DNA of 36,420 nucleotides. Source: Paracoccaceae bacterium. GTDB lineage: Bacteria > Pseudomonadota > Alphaproteobacteria > Rhodobacterales > Rhodobacteraceae. The notes beneath the pieces were generated by a model. The model was not told where the DNA came from. It did not search any database and saw only the letters and a list, made by a program, of their open reading frames with translations. Made by a program: the position numbers and the translations under genes. This document shows positions 16,862 through 23,425 of the stretch, one piece after another. Position 1 is the first letter of the stretch; the number at the start of each line of letters is the position of its first letter. Location of the stretch: assembly GCA_020832705.1 (NCBI GenBank), contig JAFIEE010000013.1, forward strand, positions 1-36,420. The letters are read 5' to 3'.

Positions 16862-16891
16862 CCGGGGTCCGCGCTTAGGCGGCCCCCCGGG
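16862..16891. terminator. Hairpin between convergent ABM gene and rplY
   Basis: CCCGGGG then CCGC pairs with GCGG then CCCCGGG (about 16862-16891) with one internal mismatch and a short loop. It is placed between the stops at 16856 and 16921, so it probably ends both transcripts. Confidence 0.55.
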
Positions 16892-16920
16892 CCGGGTGTT
16901 GTAGCCCGGACGGGCCCCGC

Positions 16921-17550
16921 TCACGCGTGCGAGGGTTCGGCCCCCGCCTCGGCTGCGTCCTCGTCCGCATCCGCCGTCACCGCGCGCGGGGCGACGATGT
17001 TGGCGATCACGAAATCACGCTCGATGGTCGGCTTGACGCCATCGGGCAGCGGCACGCTGGAAATGGTGATCGTTTCGCCGATCGCCAGCCCTTCAAGGTC
17101 CACCGTCACCTTTTCCGGGATATCGGCGGCGATGACGCTCAGCTCCACCTCGGGGCGCACGATGGTCAGGGTGCCGCCGCGCTTCAGACCCGGGCACTTG
17201 TCGTGGTTGATGAATTCCACGTTGATGAACAGGCTGATGCGGGTGGTCCGGCGCAGGCGCATCAGGTCCACATGCGTCGGCAGGCCCTTGACCACATCGC
17301 GCTGCACGGCGCGCGCGATGACGCGCACATCGTCCTGGCCCTCGACCCTGAGGTTCCACAGCGTGGACAGGAAGCGCCCGGCCTTCAGGTGCTTCAGCAG
17401 GTAGTTGAAGTCGAAATTCAGCGGCAGCGGGTCTGCGCCGCCACCATAGACGATACCGGGTACTTTCTGCTCACGACGAGCTTGACGGGCGGCCCCCTTG
17501 CCTGTCCCCGTACGTACCTCGGCGATCAGATCGGGGATCTCACCGGCCAT
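16921..17550 (-). CDS. rplY: Ribosomal protein L25 (Ctc form)
   Basis: L25 binds 5S rRNA in the large subunit; the long Ctc form adds a C-terminal beta domain. The 209-residue product has the N-terminal L25 domain (about 1-95: [25 protein letters not shown], then LRVEGQDD and VHVDLMR-type strands). The TL5-type C-domain runs to ~190 ([17 protein letters not shown]). An acidic Ala/Glu tail finishes it. The ATG at 17550 has GGAG six bases upstream and gives the usual MAGEIPDL-like start; the frame is open 13 codons further. Confidence 0.95.
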   Translation of the reverse strand: MAGEIPDLIAEVRTGTGKGAARQARREQKVPGIVYGGGADPLPLNFDFNYLLKHLKAGRFLSTLWNLRVEGQDDVRVIARAVQRDVVKGLPTHVDLMRLRRTTRISLFINVEFINHDKCPGLKRGGTLTIVRPEVELSVIAADIPEKVTVDLEGLAIGETITISSVPLPDGVKPTIERDFVIANIVAPRAVTADADEDAAEAGAEPSHA

Positions 17551-17668
17551 TGGATACTCCATTCGGTTGCACTGGCGGCCATCCTCCAAGGGTGCATGGC
17601 CGCGAAGCCCGCGCGATAGGGGAGATTCGGGTCAATGGCAAGGGTGTATCGGGCTGTTCGCGGCGTAA

Positions 17669-17708
17669 GGGGGGCATTCTGCCCCCCGTCCGGCCCCTGC
17701 GGGGCCGG
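17669..17708. repeat. Twin hairpins attached to repeat copy B
   Basis: GGGGGGCA (17669-17676) pairs with TGCCCCCC (17680-17687), and CCGGCCCC (17690-17697) with GGGGCCGG (17701-17708). They directly precede the shared core at 17721-17742, so this copy is hairpin, hairpin, core. They may also act as a terminator for the thioredoxin-like gene that stops at 17762. Confidence 0.55.
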
Positions 17709-17720
17709 CCTCCCCCCTGC

Positions 17721-17742
17721 GAGTATTTGGGGCAAGAAAATG
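17721..17742 (+). repeat. Dispersed intergenic repeat, copy B
   Basis: The 22-base core matches copy A at 894-915 at 21 of 22 positions. It lies 19 bases before the stop of the leftward thioredoxin-like gene and after twin GC hairpins. Same orientation as copy A relative to the window. Confidence 0.65.
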
Positions 17743-17761
17743 GAGATGCGAGGCGCGCGGC

Positions 17762-18316
17762 TCAGGCGGCGCGCCACTTGATCGAGCAGCCCATGGACGG
17801 GGTCTGGTCGCGCGGGCCTGCGCCGGTCGCGGCGATCTGCGCCATGGCCTCGAACAATTCGCGCCGGGCGTCCGGGGGTGCGGGGCGGCTGCCCGAGGCA
17901 TCGAGCCGCCCGCGGTATTGCAGGGCGCGCTCGGCGTTGAAGCCGAAGAAATCCGGCGTGCAGGCCGCACCCCAGGCGCGCGCGACCTCCTGGGAGGCAT
18001 CATGCAGGTAGGGGAAGGGAAAGCCGTGCCCGGCTGCGAGGCGCTGCATTTCCGGGAAGCTGTCGGCGGGGTGGGTGGTGGCATCATTGGAGCAGATCGC
18101 CGCGACACCGATGCCGAGGGGCTGCAGATCGCGCGCATCGCGCAGGATCCGGTCCAGCACCGCGAGCACGAAGGGGCAGTGGTTGCAGATGAACATGACC
18201 AGCGTGCCCTTCGGCCCGGCGATCTGCTCGAAGCTGTAGCGCTGGCCGTCGGTGGCGGGCAGGGTGAAGCCGGGCGCCATCCAGCCGAAATCGCAGACAG
18301 GGGGTGTGGCGGGCAT
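17762..18316 (-). CDS. Thioredoxin-fold redoxin family protein
   Basis: A 184-residue AhpC/TSA-like thioredoxin-fold protein with a CxxC pair, Cys44 and Cys47 in FICNHCPFV. The N-terminal APGFTLPATDG strand is typical of redoxins, and ACTPDFFGFNAE supplies the cis-Pro region. The C-terminal SMGCSIKW is a signature of this small family of cytosolic redoxin-like proteins. There is no signal peptide. A well-placed AGGAG precedes the start. The partner and reaction are unknown; disulfide reduction or peroxide detoxification are both plausible. The enoyl-CoA hydratase gene lies directly upstream on the same strand. Confidence 0.88.
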   Translation of the reverse strand: MPATPPVCDFGWMAPGFTLPATDGQRYSFEQIAGPKGTLVMFICNHCPFVLAVLDRILRDARDLQPLGIGVAAICSNDATTHPADSFPEMQRLAAGHGFPFPYLHDASQEVARAWGAACTPDFFGFNAERALQYRGRLDASGSRPAPPDARRELFEAMAQIAATGAGPRDQTPSMGCSIKWRAA

Positions 18317-18344
18317 GGCGGTCTCCTGCGGGTTACTCGGCCAT

Positions 18345-19139
18345 TCACTCTGCGGCCCAGTCGGGCTTGCGTTTCTCGATGAAGGCGGTGATGCCCTCGT
18401 CGGTGTCGCGCAGCAGCATGTTTTCGACCATGACCGCGCCGGTATGGGCGTAGGCGTCGGCCAGGGACATGTCGAGCTGTTCGTGGAAGGCGCGTTTGCC
18501 GATGCGCACCGCCGCGCCCAGCTTCGCGGCCACGGTTTCGGCCAGGGTGCGGGTCTCCTGCTCCAGTGCCTCGGGCGCGACGACGCGGTTGATCAGGCCG
18601 AGGGTGACCGCGCGCTCGGCGTCGATGAACTGACCGGTGGTCAGCATCTCGAACGCCTGCTTGCGCGGGATGTTGCGTGAGAGCGCCACCATCGGGGTCG
18701 AACAGAACAGCCCGATGTTCACGCCATTCACCCCGAAGCGGGTTCCTTCGGCGGCCACGGCCATGTCGCAACTGGCGACAAGCTGGCAGCCCGCGGCGGT
18801 GGCGATGCCATGGACCTGCGCGATCACCGGCTGCGGCAGGGTGGGGATCAGTTGCATCAGTTCCGAACAGCGGGCGAACAGGTCCGCGAAATAGGCCGCG
18901 CCGCGGTCCGGGGCCGCGCGCCCGGCCTGCATCTCCTTCAGGTCATGGCCGGCGCAGAACGCCTTGCCGGCGCCGCGCAGGATGATGACGCGCGCCTCTG
19001 CGGCATCGGCCAGCCGCTCCAGCCGCGCCTTCAGCGCCGCCAGCATCGCATCCGACAGCGGGTTCAGCGCCGCGGGCCGGTTCAGCGTCAGCACTGCCAC
19101 CCCCGCCGTGACGTCACATTGCACCAGTTCGTCGCTCAT
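18345..19139 (-). CDS. Enoyl-CoA hydratase/isomerase family protein, ECHDC3-like
   Basis: A 264-residue crotonase-fold protein. The oxyanion-hole segments are present: GAGKAFCAGHDLKEM and HGIATAAGCQLVASCDMAVA. Between and after them the sequence NIGLFCSTPMVALSRNIPRK strongly resembles the ECHDC3 group, whose true substrate is uncertain. It should therefore not be read as a proven beta-oxidation hydratase. GGGAG lies close upstream of the ATG. The gene is divergent from the thioesterase gene (71 bases), which suggests shared regulation of two acyl-CoA enzymes. Confidence 0.9.
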   Translation of the reverse strand: MSDELVQCDVTAGVAVLTLNRPAALNPLSDAMLAALKARLERLADAAEARVIILRGAGKAFCAGHDLKEMQAGRAAPDRGAAYFADLFARCSELMQLIPTLPQPVIAQVHGIATAAGCQLVASCDMAVAAEGTRFGVNGVNIGLFCSTPMVALSRNIPRKQAFEMLTTGQFIDAERAVTLGLINRVVAPEALEQETRTLAETVAAKLGAAVRIGKRAFHEQLDMSLADAYAHTGAVMVENMLLRDTDEGITAFIEKRKPDWAAE

Positions 19140-19210
19140 CTTGCTCTCCCTCCGCCAATGCGGGAAACCTGCGTGGAAACCTATGCGTTGGGGCAGCCGA
19201 GGGGAAGGGC

Positions 19211-19636
19211 ATGGAACTGAAAATGGACCGCGCGGCGTTGACGGATTTCCTCCGCGCGGAGTTTCGGCAGGTCGCCGATGACTTTGTCATCGAGGAGGTG
19301 GCGCCGATGCGGGTGCGGGTGCGGCTGCTGGCGCATGAGCGGCACCTGCGGCCCGGCGGCACCGTGTCCGGCCCGGCGATGTTCGCGCTGGCGGATGTGG
19401 CGATCTATCTGGCGGTGCTGGCGATGGTGGGGCCGAAGGGGCTGGCCGTGACCACCAACTGCGCCATCGACTTCATGCGCAAGCCCGCCGCCGGGGTGGA
19501 CGTGATCGCCGAGGCGCGGCTGCTGAAGCTGGGGCGCGTGCTGGCGGTGGGCGACGCGCTGCTGTTTTCGGACGGGATGGCGGCGCCGGTGGCCCGCGCC
19601 GGGCTGACCTATTCCATCCCGCCGGAGAGGGCATGA
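19211..19636 (+). CDS. PaaI-family hotdog thioesterase
   Basis: A 141-residue hotdog-fold protein of the acyl-CoA thioesterase type. The helix region GGTVSGPAMFALADVAIYLAVL contains the Asp that activates water in PaaI-like enzymes. The following strand VTTNCAIDFMRKP is typical of the family. The His-Gly-Gly of classical PaaI is replaced by TVSGP, so activity or substrate may differ. AGGGGAAGGG precedes the ATG. Its stop overlaps the start of the rRNA methyltransferase gene as ATGA, and it is divergent from the enoyl-CoA hydratase gene. Confidence 0.85.
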   Translation: MELKMDRAALTDFLRAEFRQVADDFVIEEVAPMRVRVRLLAHERHLRPGGTVSGPAMFALADVAIYLAVLAMVGPKGLAVTTNCAIDFMRKPAAGVDVIAEARLLKLGRVLAVGDALLFSDGMAAPVARAGLTYSIPPERA

Positions 19637-20787
19637 CCCCGGGCGCGCGGCTGCAGGCGGCGATCGAGGTGCTGGACCGCGTCCAGGCGGGCACCGCGCC
19701 CGAGGCCGCCCTGACCAACTGGGCGCGTGCCAGCCGTTTCGCCGGGTCCGGCGACCGGGCGGCGGTGCGCGATCACGTCTATGACGTGGTGCGGCGCAAA
19801 CGCTCCTGCGCGGCGCTGGGGGGCGGCGAGAGCGGGCGCGCGCTGGTGCTGGGGCTGCTGCGCGGGACGGGGGCGGGCCTTGCGGCCTTTGACGGGTCGC
19901 GCCACGCGCCCGCGCCGCTGACGGACGCGGAGCGCACGCATCTGTCCGCGCCCGTGGCGATGACCGAGGCCGAGTGCCTCGATTGCCCTGACTGGCTGGT
20001 GCCCGCCCTGCGCGCGTCGTTGGGCACAGATTTCGCGGCCGTGATGAAAGCGCTGCGCCACCGCGCGCCGGTGTTTTTGCGGGTGAATGTGGCGCGGGTG
20101 GACCGTGCGGGCGCCATTGCCGCACTGGCCGGGGACGGTATCGACGCCGTGCCGCACCCGCTGGCGGACTTTGCGCTTGAGGTGACGCAGAACGCCCGCC
20201 GGGTGCGGCAGGCGCGGGCCTTCGCCGACGGTCTGGTGGAATTTCAGGACGCGGCCTCGCAGGCGGTGGTGGCGGCGTTGCCACCGCTCAAGGGGCTGAA
20301 TGTTCTGGACTATTGCGCCGGGGGCGGTGGCAAGGCGCTGGCCATGGCGGCACTGGGCGCGCGCGTGACCGCGCATGACGTGGCGGCGGCCCGGATGCGC
20401 GACATCCCGGCCCGCGCGGCCCGGGCCGGGGTGCGAATCGCAATCGCCACGCAGGCCGCGGGCGCCTTTGATCTGGTCCTGGCTGATGCGCCCTGTTCGG
20501 GGTCAGGCAGTTGGCGGCGCGATCCGGCAGGCAAATGGGCGCTGACGCCCGACCGGCTGAACCAGTTTCTAAAGAATCAGGCGCAAGCTATTGATCAAGC
20601 ATCGAAACGGGTGCGCCCGGGCGGCTGGCTGGCCTATGCCACCTGTTCGATGCTGCAGGCCGAGAACGAGGATGCGGTCGCGGCGTTCAGCGCCCGCGCC
20701 CCGGGGTTTCGGGTGGAGCGGTCGCGCCGTTTCACGCCGCTGGACGGGGCGGACGGGTTCGGCGTCTTTCTCTTGAGGCGCGATTGA
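19633..20787 (+). CDS. RsmB/NOP-family RNA m5C methyltransferase
   Basis: SAM-dependent cytosine-C5 methyltransferase, by family acting on 16S rRNA. The 384-residue protein has an NusB-like helical N-part (about 1-80), an RNA-binding middle, and the Rossmann methyltransferase domain with LDYCAGGGGKALAMAALG. Both family cysteines are present: Cys288 in ADAPCSGSGSWRRDP and the catalytic Cys338 in ATCSMLQAEN. It is a little shorter than E. coli RsmB (429) and the N-terminal domain is reduced, so C967 specificity is likely but not certain. The start overlaps the thioesterase stop; cckA follows after about 105 bases. Confidence 0.9.
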   Translation: MTPGARLQAAIEVLDRVQAGTAPEAALTNWARASRFAGSGDRAAVRDHVYDVVRRKRSCAALGGGESGRALVLGLLRGTGAGLAAFDGSRHAPAPLTDAERTHLSAPVAMTEAECLDCPDWLVPALRASLGTDFAAVMKALRHRAPVFLRVNVARVDRAGAIAALAGDGIDAVPHPLADFALEVTQNARRVRQARAFADGLVEFQDAASQAVVAALPPLKGLNVLDYCAGGGGKALAMAALGARVTAHDVAAARMRDIPARAARAGVRIAIATQAAGAFDLVLADAPCSGSGSWRRDPAGKWALTPDRLNQFLKNQAQAIDQASKRVRPGGWLAYATCSMLQAENEDAVAAFSARAPGFRVERSRRFTPLDGADGFGVFLLRRD

Positions 20788-20831
20788 TCGCGCGCGGCAC
20801 AATCAGAGGTGGCGCGGCCCCCGCGCGTGCG

Positions 20832-20846
20832 TTAACCTTTGCTTCA
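20832..20846 (+). promoter_or_regulatory. Possible CtrA-like box upstream of cckA
   Basis: TTAA at 20832, seven bases, then TTCA at 20843-20846, in the context GTTAACCTTTGCTTCACG. The CtrA consensus is TTAA-N7-TTAA, so one base of the second half-site differs. It is placed 45-60 bases before the cckA start, where feedback from the CckA-ChpT-CtrA relay would be sensible. Confidence 0.35.
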
Positions 20847-20892
20847 CGATGGATGCATAGGGTGGCGCCGAATGCGATGGAGTCTTTCCGCC

Positions 20893-22962
20893 ATGCAGGG
20901 TCTGGCCAGCTTGTCCGCACCGGTTCAGGGCACCGGTTTCTCTGGCGCGCTGAATCTGCAGCGCGCCCTCGCCCTGGGGGCGCTGGCGGCGCTACTTGCC
21001 GCGCTGGCGTTGCTGCCGGGGCTGGCCGGACCGGGGCTGCAACTGGTGCTTCTGTCCGGGGCCGGGGCGCTGCTGGCTGCGACGGGGATGGTGGCGGCGG
21101 TGCAGGCGCTGGCAACCCGGCGACGACGCACCGCCCTGAACGTCCTTGCTGCGGCGCTGGCGGCGGATGCGGCACCCTGTGTCGTCACCGATCTGCGCGC
21201 GGGGCGGGTGCTTTGGGTCAATGACGCGGCCGCGCACTGGCGCGGGCTGCACGCGCAGGACAGCATGGCCGACTGGCTGTCCGAATGGCGCGCCGCGCCG
21301 GCGCAGGCGGTGGCGCATCTGCTGGAGCAGGTGGCCGCGACCGGCGATGCAACCGCGCGATTGGGCATCGCCGCAGGAACCTTGTGCCTGGATCTGCGGC
21401 ATGTCCGTCCAGATCTGGTGGTCTGGCGCCTTGCCCCGCACGGAATGAACCCCGTGGCCGAGGACGAAATCGGCATGAGCCCTGCGCTGGACCGGCTGCC
21501 CGTGGGGCTGATGCGGATCGGCCATGATGGCGGGATTGCCAGCCTCAACCTTGAAGCGCGCCGGTTGCTGGGCCTGCGCGACGGCGAATGCCCGGACCTG
21601 GCCGACCTGCTCGACGGGCCGGGCCGCCCGGTCGACGACTGGATCGCCGAAGCCGTTTCCGGACGTTCCGCCAACCGCACCGAGATCTTGCGTGCGAAAC
21701 GCGAAGCGGTGAGCGACTTCCTGCAGGTCACCTTGCGCCGCATCGACGCTGCCGAGGGTCCGAGGCTTTATGCCGTGCTTTCGGATGCGACCGAATTCAA
21801 GGCGCTGGAAGACAAGTTCACCCAAAGCCAGAAGATGCATGCCGTGGGCCAGCTTGCAGGCGGGATCGCGCATGATTTCAACAATCTTCTGACAGCAATT
21901 TCAGGATATTGCGACCTGTTGTTGCTACGCCATGACAGCGGCGACCCCGATTATCCGGACCTGATCCAGATCCGGCAGAACGCCAATCGCGCCGCCGGGC
22001 TGGTGCGGCAGTTGCTGGCCTTCTCGCGCAAGCAGCACCAGGAGCCGGAGGTTCTCGATCTCGGCGATACGCTGCGCGACCTGGCGCATCTGCTCAACCG
22101 GCTGCTGGGCGAGCGGGTGACCCTGACGCTTGCGCACGGCGATGATGTCCCGCCGATCCGGGCCGACCGGCGGCAGATGGAACAGGTGCTGATCAATCTC
22201 GTGGTCAATGCCCGCGACGCCATGCCTCTGGGCGGCGAGATCCGGATCGAGACCCGGCCCCTGGTGCTGGTCCAGGAAACCCGCCGCGGAAAGGCCCGCA
22301 TCCCGCCGGGCACCTATGCGCTGATCGAGATCCGCGATGAGGGCGTGGGCATCCCCGCCGACCGGTTGCCCCGCATCTTCGAACCCTTCTACACCACCAA
22401 GCGCCCGGGCGAGGGGACCGGGCTGGGCCTGTCCACGGTCTACGGGATCATGAAGCAATCCGGGGGCTTCATCTTCGCCGACAGCGTGGAGGGGCAGGGA
22501 ACGACGTTCACGCTGTATTTCGCCGCCTGCGACCCCGTGCAGGCCGCGGCGGATACCGCACCGGCGGACCCGCCCGCGCTGCCGCCCGTGCGCCGCGATA
22601 CCGGTACAATCCTGCTGGTCGAGGACGAGGTGCCGGTGCGGGCCTTCACCGCCCGCGCGCTGGAAATGCACGGGCATGCCGTGATCGAGGCCGAAAGCGG
22701 CGAAGCCGCGCTGGAGCTGCTGGCAGACCCGTCGCTGCATGTCGACCTGCTGCTGTCGGATGTCGTGTTGCCGGGGCTGGACGGGCCTGCCTGGGTCGAT
22801 GCCGCCCGGCGCGACCGGCCCGATGTCGGCGTCATCTTCATATCCGGCCATGTCGAGGATCATCTGCCGCTTTCGGGGATGTCGGTCCCGAACGCCGTAT
22901 TCCTGGGTAAGCCCTACACCTTGCAGGAACTGAACGCGCTGGTGTCGGAAAAACTCGGCTGA
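20893..22962 (+). CDS. cckA: CckA-type hybrid histidine kinase
   Basis: CckA phosphorylates the ChpT-CtrA pathway that controls cell cycle, motility and gene transfer agents in alphaproteobacteria. The 689-residue product starts with two membrane helices (about 15-70), followed by PAS-like regions (about 95-300). The kinase core has phospho-His327 in GGIAHDFNNLLTAISGY, an N-box LINLVVNARDAM, and G-boxes DEGVGIP and GTGLGLSTVYG. A C-terminal receiver domain (from ~570) has Asp623 in LLSDVVLPGLDG and Lys in FLGKPYT. The start is uncertain: ATG 20893 has GGAG ten bases upstream, ATG 20872 has a weaker site, and TTG 20839 is also in frame. Confidence 0.93.
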   Translation: MQGLASLSAPVQGTGFSGALNLQRALALGALAALLAALALLPGLAGPGLQLVLLSGAGALLAATGMVAAVQALATRRRRTALNVLAAALAADAAPCVVTDLRAGRVLWVNDAAAHWRGLHAQDSMADWLSEWRAAPAQAVAHLLEQVAATGDATARLGIAAGTLCLDLRHVRPDLVVWRLAPHGMNPVAEDEIGMSPALDRLPVGLMRIGHDGGIASLNLEARRLLGLRDGECPDLADLLDGPGRPVDDWIAEAVSGRSANRTEILRAKREAVSDFLQVTLRRIDAAEGPRLYAVLSDATEFKALEDKFTQSQKMHAVGQLAGGIAHDFNNLLTAISGYCDLLLLRHDSGDPDYPDLIQIRQNANRAAGLVRQLLAFSRKQHQEPEVLDLGDTLRDLAHLLNRLLGERVTLTLAHGDDVPPIRADRRQMEQVLINLVVNARDAMPLGGEIRIETRPLVLVQETRRGKARIPPGTYALIEIRDEGVGIPADRLPRIFEPFYTTKRPGEGTGLGLSTVYGIMKQSGGFIFADSVEGQGTTFTLYFAACDPVQAAADTAPADPPALPPVRRDTGTILLVEDEVPVRAFTARALEMHGHAVIEAESGEAALELLADPSLHVDLLLSDVVLPGLDGPAWVDAARRDRPDVGVIFISGHVEDHLPLSGMSVPNAVFLGKPYTLQELNALVSEKLG

Positions 22963-23057
22963 ACCTGCGGTAGGGTCCGGTCGTCCCCGCGCTGGCTGTC
23001 CCGCGCGCATGGACTGGCGGCGGTTGTCGCGGCGAGTTTCTCGGGGGTGGCCGGGCG

Positions 23058-23134
23058 CTGTGGCCCCGCGCCCCTGTGGCCGGCGCCGCTGCGCCCCGCG
23101 CCCCTGTGGCCCCGCGCCCCTGCGCCCCGCGCCC
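23058..23134 (+). repeat. Imperfect 15-base tandem repeats
   Basis: About five units alternating CTGTGGCCCCGCGCC and CTGCGCCCCGCGCC types, one degenerate. Noncoding, between cckA and the caspase gene. Confidence 0.6.
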
Positions 23135-23265
23135 CCGAGATCCTGCGTCCCAGCGGCCCGCCCGCCGCGAATCGCACATCTGCCTGTGTCTCGATGACCG
23201 CACACGCCGCCCTCTTGCCCAAACGCCCATCGGCCGCCGGTTGGCGCCTCGCCGGGCGTGCGCGG

Positions 23266-23306
23266 CCCCCCCCCCCCCCCCCCCCCCCCACCCGGACCCC
23301 CCCCCC
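23266..23306 (+). repeat. Long poly-C tracts (24 C and 10 C)
   Basis: A run of 24 C at 23266-23289 is followed after ACCCGGA by a run of 10 C at 23297-23306. Runs this long are rare and either slip during replication or reflect poor base calling. They lie 120-160 bases upstream of the caspase gene start. Confidence 0.7.
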
Positions 23307-23425
23307 GCCCCGCCCCGGCAAGCCTGTCCCCCGCCCTGCCAGGCCCGGTGCCGGTCCCGCATCACATCTTGGCAAGCGCTTCAGGAAGGACTCGTCACAG
23401 ATGGTTGTGCGGGTTATGGTTTCGC

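Larger units (their letters stand above)
22963..23425. other. Long GC-repeat intergenic region before the caspase gene
   Basis: This 463-base gap holds no supported gene. It contains a tandem GC repeat (23058-23134), an unbroken run of 24 C (23266-23289) and a second C run of 10 (23297-23306), then an ordinary stretch up to the caspase start. Open frames across it have extreme Pro/Arg composition. It should contain the promoter of the accessory locus; I see no convincing -35/-10 pair. Confidence 0.6.

Noticed and set aside
23258-23425. N-terminal extension of the caspase protein from GTG 23258
   Set aside because: It would read through the poly-C tract as a proline run and bury the signal peptide at residue ~57, so the ATG at 23426 is preferred.
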